Below, piece after piece: positions 28,990 to 38,826 of a DNA stretch of 64,000 bases. The first letter of the stretch is position 1. Each line of letters begins with the position of its first letter. The translations under genes were made by a program, and so were the position numbers. The notes beneath the pieces are model-generated. The model made no database searches. It was not told the DNA's origin and saw only the letters and a program-made list of their open reading frames with translations. Source of the stretch: Pseudomonas sp. R84 (GTDB lineage: Bacteria > Pseudomonadota > Gammaproteobacteria > Pseudomonadales > Pseudomonadaceae); contig NZ_CP019426.1 of NCBI RefSeq assembly GCF_009834515.1, positions 4,825,501-4,889,500 on the forward strand, written 5' to 3'.

Positions 28990-30360
28990 AGCGTCAGACG
29001 GCGCAACACAATCATCCGCCAGCAACCGTAAATTCAGCCGCAATCCCGCCCCGCCATTCTCCGACCAAATACTTCCGCCCTGACGCTGCACGGCATTGCG
29101 CGCAATGCTCAGCCCCAAACCAAAACCACCGTCCCCGGGCCGCGAGCCATCCAGCCGGGTGAACGGCGAGAAGATCCGTTCCAGATCAGCTTCCGCTACG
29201 CCGCCACCCTGATCTTCCAGCCACAGGTGCCAGAAATCGCCATCGCGCCGTCCGTCAAGACGCACAATCCCACCCGCAGGCGAATGCCGAATGGCGTTGC
29301 GCAAAATGTTCTCCAGCGCCTGCGCCAGCGTATTCAGGTTGCCACGCACCCAACACGACGCCTCGACCGAACACTGCAATTGCAGACTCGGCCAGCCGCT
29401 TTCATAACAGGCGTTATCCGTGAGCATTTCCCACAGGGCCTGAATCTGGATCGCTTCCTCGGGCAGCGGCGTGCGGTCGGTATCGAGCCAGGCCAGTTGC
29501 AAGGTGTCTCCGACCAGTCTTTGCATACCGTCAACTTCACGACCGATGCGCTCGCGCAGTTGCACCAGACCCTGTTCGCTTTCACTGGCGACACGCAAGC
29601 GGCTCAGCGGCGTGCGCAATTCGTGGGACAGATCACGCAGCAGTTGCTGTTGCAGAGCCACGGTCGATTGCAGGCGCTCGGACATCGAGTCGAACGCTCG
29701 CGCCAGCTCTCCAAGTTCATCCGGACGCTGGGTGATGCCGCTCGACAACCGCACATTCAACTGGTCGGCGCGCCAGGCGTTGGCCTGTTCGCGCAAGTTG
29801 TTCAGCGGCACTACCAGAAGACGATAGAGACCGACGCACAGCAGCAAAGTAAACAACCCCGGGATCACGCCGTTGGTGATGACGCGCCAGAACAACCGAT
29901 ATTTACCCGGCAGAAATCGCTCGGGCAATTCGATCACCAGGCTGCCGGCGGACGGCTCTTTAGGGAAAGGTATGCGCAGCCACGGCCGGTTCTGTTTGTG
30001 GATCGGCCAGTCGAGACCGCGCAGGAAAGTCAGATGCTGGATCTCCTGTTCATTCAGCGGATCAGTGCTCAGCGACTGCAAGTTGCCGCCGATGACGCCG
30101 ACCCAACTGGCTTCGCGCAACTCCATGCTCTGCAACCAGTCATCGACACCGCTGCGTCCGCCGTGCTGCCACGCCTGTTCCGCTTGCGCGGCGTAACGAG
30201 TCAGAGTGCCGCGTGCCTCGTCGGAGAGGAACTGATTGCGCTCCTCCATATAACGTCCCCACGACCAGCTCAGCCAAATCATCAGCAGACAAAACGCCAC
30301 CAGCAGAAACGCCAGTTTCCAGAACAGTGAATGCCGCCCCGGCAGTTCAGAGCGTTTCAT
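28936..30360 (-). CDS. Sensor histidine kinase beside gacS, C-terminus encoded by a REP
   Basis: The 474-residue kinase begins MKRSELPGRHSLFWKLAFLL. TM1 covers about residues 14-33 and a periplasmic domain of about 130 residues follows. TM2 is VIPGLFTLLLCVGLYRLLVV, then HAMP, HisKA (His in LLRDLSHELRTPLSRL) and HATPase (ENILRNAIRH; DQGGGVAEADLE; GFGLGLSIARNAV). The last about 20 residues (FASRLAPTLELGS...) read straight through a REP arm, so the original stop was probably lost. The kinase pairs with the regulator upstream (14-base overlap). By position it corresponds to PirS of P. aeruginosa, but no pirA receptor gene is adjacent here. Confidence 0.88.
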   Translation of the reverse strand: MKRSELPGRHSLFWKLAFLLVAFCLLMIWLSWSWGRYMEERNQFLSDEARGTLTRYAAQAEQAWQHGGRSGVDDWLQSMELREASWVGVIGGNLQSLSTDPLNEQEIQHLTFLRGLDWPIHKQNRPWLRIPFPKEPSAGSLVIELPERFLPGKYRLFWRVITNGVIPGLFTLLLCVGLYRLLVVPLNNLREQANAWRADQLNVRLSSGITQRPDELGELARAFDSMSERLQSTVALQQQLLRDLSHELRTPLSRLRVASESEQGLVQLRERIGREVDGMQRLVGDTLQLAWLDTDRTPLPEEAIQIQALWEMLTDNACYESGWPSLQLQCSVEASCWVRGNLNTLAQALENILRNAIRHSPAGGIVRLDGRRDGDFWHLWLEDQGGGVAEADLERIFSPFTRLDGSRPGDGGFGLGLSIARNAVQRQGGSIWSENGGAGLRLNLRLLADDCVAPSDAFASRLAPTLELGSPQIV

Positions 30361-31066
30361 CTGCTGCACTCAAGACATAACCCTTGCCCCAAACAGTGCG
30401 CACTTCACGTTCGGTGTAACCGATGGCTTTCAGTTTGCGGCGGATCTGGCTGATGTGCATGTCGAGACTGCGGTCGTGGGCCGCGTAGCCGCGCTGCAGA
30501 ACGTGCTGATAAAGGAAGGCTTTGCTCAGCACTTCCTCGTCATTGCGATTGAGGGTTTCCAGCAAACGGTATTCGCTGCGGGTCAGCCCGGCGGGTTGCT
30601 CGCGGAAAAACACATCGCACTGTTCGTCATCGAACCTCAGCGTACCGGCGGCTACGGGCATCGCAGGCTCGGCCGGGCGCCGATCCAGCGCAACCCGACG
30701 CAGGATCGCTTCGATGCGCACATGCAACTCGGCCATGCTGAAGGGTTTGGGCAAATAGTCATCGGCGCCCAGACGGAAACCGCTGATGCGATCCGCCTCG
30801 GCACCGAGGGCCGACATCAACAGCACTGGCGTCGAATGACTCTGGCGCAACTGCGTCAGCACATTCAAACCATCCATGCCCGGCAACAGAATATCCATCA
30901 GCACCACGTCGAACGGCTGGCGTTTGGCGATGCTCAGGCCTTCCTGGCCGTTCTGGCACCAGGTCACCTGAAAGCCGCTGCGGCCCAGATGTTCGTGAAC
31001 ATAGGCGCCGAGCACCGGATCGTCTTCGATGGAAAGAATGCGTGGCTGGCCGGAAACAGGAGTCAT
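30347..31066 (-). CDS. OmpR-family response regulator beside gacS
   Basis: The 239-residue regulator begins MTPVSGQPRILSIEDDPVLG. The receiver has its phospho-acceptor Asp in VVLMDILLPGMDG and Lys in GADDYLPKPFSMAE. The output domain is a winged helix (LTRSEYRLLETLNRNDEEVLSKAFLYQ; YAAHDRSLDMHISQIRRKL). It overlaps the kinase start, forming one operon divergent from gacS. The position matches PirR of P. aeruginosa (iron-siderophore uptake control). With no pirA next to it, the regulon cannot be inferred. Confidence 0.9.
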   Translation of the reverse strand: MTPVSGQPRILSIEDDPVLGAYVHEHLGRSGFQVTWCQNGQEGLSIAKRQPFDVVLMDILLPGMDGLNVLTQLRQSHSTPVLLMSALGAEADRISGFRLGADDYLPKPFSMAELHVRIEAILRRVALDRRPAEPAMPVAAGTLRFDDEQCDVFFREQPAGLTRSEYRLLETLNRNDEEVLSKAFLYQHVLQRGYAAHDRSLDMHISQIRRKLKAIGYTEREVRTVWGKGYVLSAADETL

Positions 31067-31286
31067 GAGTATCTGCAAGTAATTCTCAGTTGAGAGTGAT
31101 TATTCAAGATTGCCGGGGATCGGGCAACTCAAGGTTGGCCCAGCCGACAAACGAACAGCGGCGGCCCTGCCCCGACGCGAGCGCATTTTTCCGAAGATTG
31201 CCCGCGAGCAAATCGCTACACTGCGCCCATGTCGCGTGCCGGATGCACGCATGAGTCAACAGATCAGCGGGATGCAGGAGATAGGC

Positions 31287-34040
31287 GTGCTCAAGAAACT
31301 GGGAATCAAAGGTCGCGTGTTGTTGCTGACCTTGTTGCCGACCAGCCTGATGGCGCTGGTGCTGGGTGGTTATTTCACCTGGACGCAGCAGTCCGACTTG
31401 CAGAGCCAATTGATGCAGCGCGGCGAGATGATCGCCGAGCAACTGGCGCCGCTGGTGGCCCCCGCCATGGGTCACGGCAACAGCGATCTGCTGGAGCGCA
31501 TTGCCACGCAGTCCCTTGAACAACCGGACGTGCGCGCGGTGACCTTCCTCGCCCCGGATCGCTCGCCACTGGCTCACGCCGGGCCAACCATGCTCAATCA
31601 GGCGCCCAGCGGCGACAGCGCGCATTTGCAACGGCGCAGCGGCAATGACGCGACGCGTTACCTGATGCCGGTATTCGGCAAGCATCGCAATCTCGCTGGC
31701 GAATTGATCCCGCAAGAGTCTGACCGCTTGCTCGGCTGGGTCGAGTTGGAGCTATCGCACAACGGCATGCTGCTGCGCGGTTATCGCAGCCTGTTTGCCA
31801 GCCTGCTGCTGATTGCCGCCGGTCTGGCCGGCGCGGCACTGCTGGCGTTGCGCATGGGCCGCACCATCAATCGCCCGCTGAGCCAGATCAAACAAGCCGT
31901 CGCGCAACTCAAAGACGGCCATCTGGAAACACGTTTGCCGCCGCTCGGCAGTCAGGAGCTGGATGAGCTGGCCTCGGGCATCAACCGCATGGCCGGCACC
32001 CTGCAAAACGCCCGCGAAGAACTGCAACACAGTGTCGATCAGGCCACCGAGGACGTCCGGCAGAATCTGGAAACCATCGAAATCCAGAACATCGAACTGG
32101 ATCTGGCGCGCAAAGAGGCGCTGGAAGCCAGCCGGATCAAATCCGAATTCCTCGCCAACATGAGTCACGAGATCCGCACGCCACTCAACGGCATTCTCGG
32201 TTTCACCCATCTGTTGCAGAAAAGCGAACTGACCCCGCGCCAGCTCGATTATCTGGGCACCATCGAAAAATCCGCCGACAGCTTGCTGGGGATCATCAAC
32301 GAAATCCTCGATTTCTCGAAAATCGAAGCCGGCAAGCTGGTGCTCGACCATATTCCGTTCAATCTGCGCGACCTGCTGCAGGACACCCTGACCATCCTCG
32401 CCCCGGCCGCGCACGCCAAGCAGTTGGAGCTGGTCAGTCTGGTCTATCGCGACACGCCGCTGTCGCTGGTCGGTGACCCGCTGCGTCTGAAGCAGATCCT
32501 CACCAACCTGGTGAGCAACGCGATCAAGTTCACCCGCGAAGGCACTATCGTCGCCAGAGCGATGCTGGAAGAAGAACACGAAGACAGTGTGCAGTTGCGA
32601 ATCAGTATTCAGGACACTGGCATTGGCTTGTCCACTCAGGACGTGCGTGCACTGTTCCAGGCATTCAGTCAGGCGGACAACTCGCTGTCGCGGCAACCGG
32701 GGGGCACCGGTCTGGGGCTGGTGATTTCCAAACGCCTGATCGAACAGATGGGCGGTGAAATCGGCGTCGACAGCACGCCGGGCGAAGGCTCGGAGTTCTG
32801 GATCAGTCTGAGCCTGCCCAAGACCCGTGATGATGCCGAAGACTTGCCCTCGGCGCCGCTGCTCGGGCGCCGTGTGGCGGTACTGGAGAATCACGAACTG
32901 GCGCGCCAGGCCTTGCAGCATCAACTGGAGGACTGTGGCCTCGATGTCACGCCATTCAACACCCTCGAAACCTTGACCAACGGCGTCACCGGCGCGCACC
33001 AGACCGATCAGGCGATTGATCTGGCGGTCATCGGCATCACCAGCAACGACATGCTGCCCGAGCGTTTGAACCAGCACATCTGGGACCTCGAACACCTAGG
33101 CTGCAAAGTACTGGTGCTGTGCCCGACCACCGAACAGACACTGTTTCATCTATCGGTGCCGAACCCGCACAGCCAACTGCAAGCGAAACCGGCCTGCACG
33201 CGCAAATTGCGTCGCGCGCTGGCCGATCTGGTCAACCCGCGTCAGCCGCGCAATGAGCCGGGCGAACCGCTGTCGAGCCGTGCGCCGAAAGTGCTTTGTG
33301 TCGACGACAACCCGGCCAACCTGCTGCTGGTGCAGACCCTGCTCGAAGATATGGGCGCCAAGGTGCTCGCCGTGGAAAGCGGCTACGCGGCGGTCAAAGC
33401 GGTGCAAAGCGAATCCTTCGATCTGGTGCTGATGGACGTGCAGATGCCGGGCATGGACGGCCGCCAAAGCACCGAAACCATTCGCCAATGGGAAAGCGAA
33501 CGGCATTGCACGCCGCTGCCGATCGTCGCCCTCACCGCCCACGCCATGGCCAACGAAAAACGCGCGCTGCTGCAAAGCGGTATGGACGACTACCTGACCA
33601 AACCGATCAGCGAGCGGCAACTGGCCCAGGTGGTACTGAAATGGACCGGGCTGGCATTGCGCAATCAAGCGCCGGAGCGGATCAGCGACAGTGCGGCGGG
33701 CAATAATGAACTACCGGTGCTTGATCATGAGGAAGGCTTGCGCCTGGCCGCCGGCAAGGCTGACTTGGCGGCGGACATGCTGGCCATGTTGCTCGCCTCG
33801 CTTGAAGCCGACCGCGAAGCCATTCGCACGGCGTGCGAAAACCGCGACCAGAATGCCTTGATCGAACGCGTCCATCGTCTGCACGGTGCCACCCGTTATT
33901 GCGGCGTACCGCAATTGCGCGCGGCCTGTCAGCGCAGCGAAACCCTGCTCAAGCAGGACGACCCGAAAGCCGTGGCAGCGCTGGAAGAACTGGAGCTCGC
34001 GATCAACCGCCTCGCGGCGCAAGCGAAGATCAGCGCCTGA
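31287..34040 (+). CDS. gacS: Hybrid sensor kinase GacS
   Basis: The 917-residue tripartite kinase of the Gac/Rsm cascade phosphorylates GacA and so drives RsmY/RsmZ-type small RNAs, secondary metabolism and biofilm formation. The GTG at 31287 follows a CAGGAG ribosome site and gives the standard GacS length. TM1 (about 11-30), a periplasmic domain, TM2 and HAMP precede HisKA with His294 in NMSHEIRTPLNGILGF. HATPase (NLVSNAIKFTREG; DTGIGLS; GGTGLGLVIS), a receiver with Asp717 (VLMDVQMPGMDG) and an Hpt domain with His863 (ERVHRLHGATRY) follow. All three phosphorelay residues are present, so it should be functional. Confidence 0.97.
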   Translation: MLKKLGIKGRVLLLTLLPTSLMALVLGGYFTWTQQSDLQSQLMQRGEMIAEQLAPLVAPAMGHGNSDLLERIATQSLEQPDVRAVTFLAPDRSPLAHAGPTMLNQAPSGDSAHLQRRSGNDATRYLMPVFGKHRNLAGELIPQESDRLLGWVELELSHNGMLLRGYRSLFASLLLIAAGLAGAALLALRMGRTINRPLSQIKQAVAQLKDGHLETRLPPLGSQELDELASGINRMAGTLQNAREELQHSVDQATEDVRQNLETIEIQNIELDLARKEALEASRIKSEFLANMSHEIRTPLNGILGFTHLLQKSELTPRQLDYLGTIEKSADSLLGIINEILDFSKIEAGKLVLDHIPFNLRDLLQDTLTILAPAAHAKQLELVSLVYRDTPLSLVGDPLRLKQILTNLVSNAIKFTREGTIVARAMLEEEHEDSVQLRISIQDTGIGLSTQDVRALFQAFSQADNSLSRQPGGTGLGLVISKRLIEQMGGEIGVDSTPGEGSEFWISLSLPKTRDDAEDLPSAPLLGRRVAVLENHELARQALQHQLEDCGLDVTPFNTLETLTNGVTGAHQTDQAIDLAVIGITSNDMLPERLNQHIWDLEHLGCKVLVLCPTTEQTLFHLSVPNPHSQLQAKPACTRKLRRALADLVNPRQPRNEPGEPLSSRAPKVLCVDDNPANLLLVQTLLEDMGAKVLAVESGYAAVKAVQSESFDLVLMDVQMPGMDGRQSTETIRQWESERHCTPLPIVALTAHAMANEKRALLQSGMDDYLTKPISERQLAQVVLKWTGLALRNQAPERISDSAAGNNELPVLDHEEGLRLAAGKADLAADMLAMLLASLEADREAIRTACENRDQNALIERVHRLHGATRYCGVPQLRAACQRSETLLKQDDPKAVAALEELELAINRLAAQAKISA

Positions 34041-34122
34041 TCCACGGCAATGCCGGCCAACACCGGCAGCGCTAAAGTGAGTTCGGGTGATTCAATCCGT
34101 GTCGATGCTCCAGGAGGATTTC

Positions 34123-35112
34123 ATGCGCACGCTCGTTTTCAGTAGCCAGACCTACGACCGCGACAGCTTCCTCGCCGCCGATTGCCCGGCGGGTGTCGAA
34201 CTGCACTTTCAACCGGCCCGACTCAGCCTCGATACGGCGGCGCTGGCCGACGCACATGAAGTGGTCTGCGCCTTCATCAATGACGACCTCAGCGCTCCAG
34301 TGCTCGAGCGTCTGGCCGCTGGCGGCACACGCCTGATCGCCCTGCGCTCGGCGGGTTACAACCATGTCGATCTGCCCGCCGCGAAACGCCTGGGAATGGC
34401 CGTGGTGCGCGTACCTGCCTACTCGCCGCACGCGGTGGCCGAACACGCGGTGGCGCTGATCCTCGCCCTCAACCGCCGTCTGCACCGGGCCTATAACCGC
34501 ACCCGTGAGGGCGATTTCAGCCTGCATGGCCTGACCGGTTTCGACCTGGTCGGTAAAACCGTGGGGATCGTCGGCACCGGTCAGATCGGCGCGACCTTCG
34601 CGAAAATCATGCACGGTTTCGGCTGTGAACTGCTGGCCTACGATCCCTTTCCGAACCCGGATGTTCTGGCGTTGGGTGCGCGCTATCTGAGCCTGCCGGA
34701 ACTGCTCGCGCAGTCGCGGATCATCAGCCTGCACTGCCCGCTCAACGAGCAGAGCAAACACTTGATCAACCGCAATTCACTGGCGCACATGCAAACCGGC
34801 GCCATGCTGATCAATACCGGTCGCGGTGGTCTGATCGACACCCCGGCCCTGATTGACGCATTGAAGGACGGCCAACTCGGTTATCTGGGTCTGGATGTCT
34901 ATGAAGAAGAGGCGCAACTGTTTTTCGAGGATCGTTCCGACCTGCCCTTGCAGGACGATGTGCTGGCGCGATTGCTGACCTTTCCCAACGTGATCATTAC
35001 AGCGCATCAAGCCTTTCTGACGCATGAAGCGCTGGGTGCGATTGCCGCAACCACCTTGCACAACATCGCGACCTGGGCGGCGGGAACGCCACAGAACCAG
35101 GTCGTAGGCTGA
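34123..35112 (+). CDS. ldhA: D-lactate dehydrogenase (NAD-dependent, fermentative)
   Basis: The 329-residue D-2-hydroxyacid dehydrogenase reduces pyruvate to D-lactate. It has the catalytic Arg in IALRSAGYNHVD-to-SLHCP order. The Rossmann motif GIVGTGQIGATFAKIMHGFG is near residue 150. LINTGRGGLIDT, Glu in LDVYEEEAQ and the catalytic His in ITAHQAFLTHEAL are present. The ATG at 34123 follows a perfect AGGAGG site. It lies 82 bp behind gacS, the same neighbourhood as in P. aeruginosa. Confidence 0.94.
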   Translation: MRTLVFSSQTYDRDSFLAADCPAGVELHFQPARLSLDTAALADAHEVVCAFINDDLSAPVLERLAAGGTRLIALRSAGYNHVDLPAAKRLGMAVVRVPAYSPHAVAEHAVALILALNRRLHRAYNRTREGDFSLHGLTGFDLVGKTVGIVGTGQIGATFAKIMHGFGCELLAYDPFPNPDVLALGARYLSLPELLAQSRIISLHCPLNEQSKHLINRNSLAHMQTGAMLINTGRGGLIDTPALIDALKDGQLGYLGLDVYEEEAQLFFEDRSDLPLQDDVLARLLTFPNVIITAHQAFLTHEALGAIAATTLHNIATWAAGTPQNQVVG

Positions 35113-35124
35113 GCGCTTTTCAGC

Positions 35125-35577
35125 TTATTTCGGGGAAAGCGAGGACGCCAGAATCAGCAATGCCAGCCAGCCGAAGCCAAAAAAGCGCTGTTTCATCGAG
35201 TGGCCGTAGCGCAGCAGGAACCAGACGAAAAACATCGGCAGCAGGAAGATCATGATCTTCAGCCAGCCTTCCACCGGACGACTGCCGTCGGCATTGGCCT
35301 GCTCAGTGGCCGGTTGCTCGGTGGGCTGCTGGCGCCGACGCCGCGCGGCGGCGGGCATGACTTTCGGCAAAGGTTGCGGCTCAGGCGCTGGAGCACTGAC
35401 TTCGGGCACAGCCTTGTTACGCGGCAGACTGCCGAACGAGATTGTCGCAGCCTGAACAGGCGCGACTACGGTCTGCGCGTGTACTGCTTGCTCCGCCATT
35501 GGAGCCCCACAATGAATGCACGCATCGGCTTCGGAGCTGATGCTCTTTTTGCATTCATAACATTCGATCAGCGCCAT
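35125..35577 (-). CDS. Zinc-ribbon membrane protein
   Basis: The 150-residue protein starts MALIECYECKKSISSEADAC. The N-terminal zinc ribbon has two CxxC pairs (CYEC and CIHC). A Pro/Ala/Gln-rich linker follows, then two C-terminal hydrophobic segments (KIMIFLLPMFFVWFLLRYG; FFGFGWLALLILASSL). A membrane-anchored zinc-ribbon protein is indicated; no function is recognised. Confidence 0.8.
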   Translation of the reverse strand: MALIECYECKKSISSEADACIHCGAPMAEQAVHAQTVVAPVQAATISFGSLPRNKAVPEVSAPAPEPQPLPKVMPAAARRRRQQPTEQPATEQANADGSRPVEGWLKIMIFLLPMFFVWFLLRYGHSMKQRFFGFGWLALLILASSLSPK

Positions 35578-35710
35578 GTTCCGTTCCTTCAGATTCGAGG
35601 CCGGCAGTTTGCCATGAGTGTCGCGGCATTTGAACCGGATCGAAGGTCGCACGCGCGCATCATTCTGCAATCAAGCCCGTGCTAGCATGTCGCGCATATT
35701 TGGAGGACCC

Positions 35711-36145
35711 ATGGTCGAACACGATTTCCGCTACACCCTGATGAACCCGCAACACACCCTCACCGAATGCCGCGCCCTCGTTCCGGGCCGCTATCAGGTC
35801 ACCGGCAATGGTGGCTCGATTCGCATCGGTGACGCCTTGTTGGTCACCCTCAAAGGCAGCAAGGACTTGTCCATGCGCCTGACCGTTGAAACCGTCCGCC
35901 ACCTGATCAATCCGCCGGGCCAATGGACCGCGATGACCACAGGTCCGGTATTTGGTGAACTGGCGATCCACACCTGGCAGGTCAACTGCGACAGCTGCGC
36001 CAAAGATCTGAGCTTCGAATTCGCCGAGGATGCCAAACTCGGTAAAACCGCAGAGAAACCGGCAGCCACCGCGCGCATCGCCGAACTGGGCTGGAAAGCC
36101 GTTGGCGACAAGCACGTGTGCCCGAAATGCCAGGTGTCGGCATGA
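35711..36145 (+). CDS. Zinc-ribbon protein of unknown function
   Basis: The 144-residue soluble protein begins MVEHDFRYTLMNPQHTLTEC. The first half resembles a small beta-barrel (CRALVPGRYQVTGNGGSIRI GDALLVTLKG is one stretch). The second has paired cysteines NCDSCAKD and HVCPKCQVSA, about 50 residues apart, which could bind one zinc. A TGGAGGA ribosome site precedes the ATG. The stop overlaps the lipoprotein start (ATGA). Confidence 0.75.
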   Translation: MVEHDFRYTLMNPQHTLTECRALVPGRYQVTGNGGSIRIGDALLVTLKGSKDLSMRLTVETVRHLINPPGQWTAMTTGPVFGELAIHTWQVNCDSCAKDLSFEFAEDAKLGKTAEKPAATARIAELGWKAVGDKHVCPKCQVSA

Positions 36146-36549
36146 TCAAACGCCTTGCCCTGACCGCGCTCGTCGGTGCCGGCCTGGTGGGTTGCGCCGC
36201 AGAGCCTGTGCAACTGCAACAGAACCGCAGCTACATTCTGGAGTGGATCGGTGAGCGGCCGCTGATGGATTACAGCCATCTGACCGTGACCCTGGGCGAT
36301 GATGGCCGTGCTTACGGCAACGGTGGCTGCAACCATTGGTTCGCGCCATATACGCTGGACGGCGACAAGCTGACCTTCGGCAAGATCGGCAAGACCCGCA
36401 AACTGTGTGCGCCGGCGCTGATGGAGCAGGAGCAGCGCTTCCTGCAGGCGCTGGAGCATGTCCAGCGCTGGGACATCTCGCCGATCGAGCAGATGCGTTT
36501 CTGGCCGGCTGAAGGCAAGCCTCTGCGTTGGTGGCTGGAAGAGGGTTAA
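36142..36549 (+). CDS. META-domain lipoprotein
   Basis: The 135-residue protein has a lipoprotein signal peptide with lipobox LVGC (lipidated Cys18) followed by AAE, which would direct it to the outer membrane. The mature part has YILEWIGERPL and AYGNGGCNHWFAPYTLDGDKLTFGKI, with the 'G..GCN.....Y...g..l.f' pattern of META/HslJ domains. It is coupled to the preceding zinc-ribbon gene. The role is unknown. Confidence 0.82.
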   Translation: MIKRLALTALVGAGLVGCAAEPVQLQQNRSYILEWIGERPLMDYSHLTVTLGDDGRAYGNGGCNHWFAPYTLDGDKLTFGKIGKTRKLCAPALMEQEQRFLQALEHVQRWDISPIEQMRFWPAEGKPLRWWLEEG

Positions 36550-36566
36550 GCCTCAGGCCGCCAAAG

Positions 36567-36775
36567 CCCTCACCCTAGCCCTCTCCCAGAGGGAGAGGGG
36601 ACTGATTGGGGGATATTGGAGAGCTACGCCGACCTGAACGGCCTATGCCGAATCCATAATCGACCGAGTTCCGCTGTGGCGAATTCATAATCGACTGGAT
36701 TTTTCAGGTCGATGGAGGATGCCAGACACCTCGGTCAGCCCCCTCTCCCCCCCGGGAGAGGGCTGGGGTGAGGGG
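36567..36775. repeat. Composite palindromic element, copy 3 (long form)
   Basis: It opens with CCCTCACCCTAGCCCTCTCC and a GGGAGAGGGG inverse, passes TACGCCGACCTGAACG and two CATAATCGAC motifs, and ends in CCCTCTCCCC.. GGGAGAGGGCTGGGGTGAGG. It is most similar to copy 4 at 46114. Confidence 0.85.
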
Positions 36776-36784
36776 CTTTTGACG

Positions 36785-37252
36785 TTACTTGGTCGCCTGC
36801 AACGCCTCAAGCTTCGCCATCACCCCCGCCGCCGTCTGCTCGCCCATCAACTGCTCACGCACCTTGCCCTTGTTGTCGATGATGTACGTCACCGGCAATG
36901 CCTCACTGCGCGGCAACTCGAACAGTTCCGCCGGATCCTGCGCCAGCACGGTGAACTTGATGCCCAGCTTTTCGCTGGCATCTTTCAGCTCCACACCCTG
37001 CACATTGTCGAAGTTGACCCCGAACACGCCGACGTTCTTGCTCTTCAGCTCATCAGCCAAATGGTTGAGCTCCGGGATCTCGGTCCGGCACGGGCCGCAC
37101 CATTCGGCCCAGTAGTTCAGCACCACCCATTGTTTGTCCAGACGCTCCGACGCGACCTTCTGACCGTTCTGGTCAATGCCGTAGTCGTTGCCGCAGCCCC
37201 CCAGCATCAACGCCCCGATTACCGTCAATGCCGCTGCCAATCGCCGTGTCAT
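36785..37252 (-). CDS. TlpA-like thioredoxin-fold lipoprotein
   Basis: The 155-residue protein has a signal peptide with lipobox LGGC (Cys20). The thioredoxin active site WCGPC lies near residues 51-55 (NYWAEWCGPCRTEIPELN), and the cis-Pro segment SEALPVTYIIDNKG follows. It is expected on the periplasmic side as a membrane-anchored disulfide reductant. The target is unknown. It is divergent from the arsC-like gene. Confidence 0.88.
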   Translation of the reverse strand: MTRRLAAALTVIGALMLGGCGNDYGIDQNGQKVASERLDKQWVVLNYWAEWCGPCRTEIPELNHLADELKSKNVGVFGVNFDNVQGVELKDASEKLGIKFTVLAQDPAELFELPRSEALPVTYIIDNKGKVREQLMGEQTAAGVMAKLEALQATK

Positions 37253-37365
37253 GTCGTGTTCCTTGTGAAAATTTGAAGGCGCCTGCGACCCATTGCCTCC
37301 GAAGGTTCTGGATTGCGCGCTGCACAGTTAGAATAGCCGCCACTTTACGCCAGAAGCGACCCGCC

Positions 37366-38312
<947 letters not shown>

Positions 38313-38314
38313 CA

Positions 38315-38740
38315 GTGGCGAAGAAGCCGAAAGTCCTGCCCTCGGTCGAATGGCTTGAGCCGCGAGTGAAGGCGATGCGGGCGCTCAGCCTGCTGAGCTT
38401 TTTTGCCCTCGCCGGTCTGCTCGCGGCCTACTACCTGCTGTTCGCCGACCTGCACGGCGCGCGACCGTGGGTGATTCTACTGGTCGAACTGATCCCGTGG
38501 ATCGTCCTTGCCCCGGCGATGATCATGGGCAGCGCCCGCGGGCATTCGTGGATGTGTTTTGTGGTGAATCTGTATTTCATCAAGGGCGCACTGGCGGCGT
38601 ATGACCCGAGCCGCCAGTGGTTTGGTGTGCTGGAGATGATCGCGAGCCTGGCGGTGTTCTGCTCGGCGCTGTTGTATGTGCGGTGGCGGTATCAGTTGAA
38701 TCGTAAATTGGCTGGCGAAGGCGAAATCTCCGTCGCCTGA
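38315..38740 (+). CDS. DUF2069 membrane protein
   Basis: The 141-residue protein starts with GTG two bases after the wrbA stop. After a basic N-terminus (MAKKPKVLPSVEWLEPRVKA), four hydrophobic helices follow: SLLSFFALAGLLAAYYLLF; WVILLVELIPWIVLAPAMIM; SWMCFVVNLYFIKGALAAY; MIASLAVFCSALLYVRW. This fits the DUF2069 family. It is the last gene of the arsC-wrbA unit. Function unknown. Confidence 0.85.
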   Translation: MAKKPKVLPSVEWLEPRVKAMRALSLLSFFALAGLLAAYYLLFADLHGARPWVILLVELIPWIVLAPAMIMGSARGHSWMCFVVNLYFIKGALAAYDPSRQWFGVLEMIASLAVFCSALLYVRWRYQLNRKLAGEGEISVA

Positions 38741-38743
38741 TTG

Positions 38744-38820
38744 AAAAGATCGCAGCCTTCGGCAGCTCCTACATTTGAAATGCGTTTCCCTGTAGGAGCT
38801 GCCGACGGCTGCGATCTTTT
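38744..38820. repeat. REP pair, type B
   Basis: AAAAGATCGCAGCCTTCGGC and its inverse make a 77-bp hairpin between convergent genes. Confidence 0.88.
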
Positions 38821-38826
38821 AGCTAT

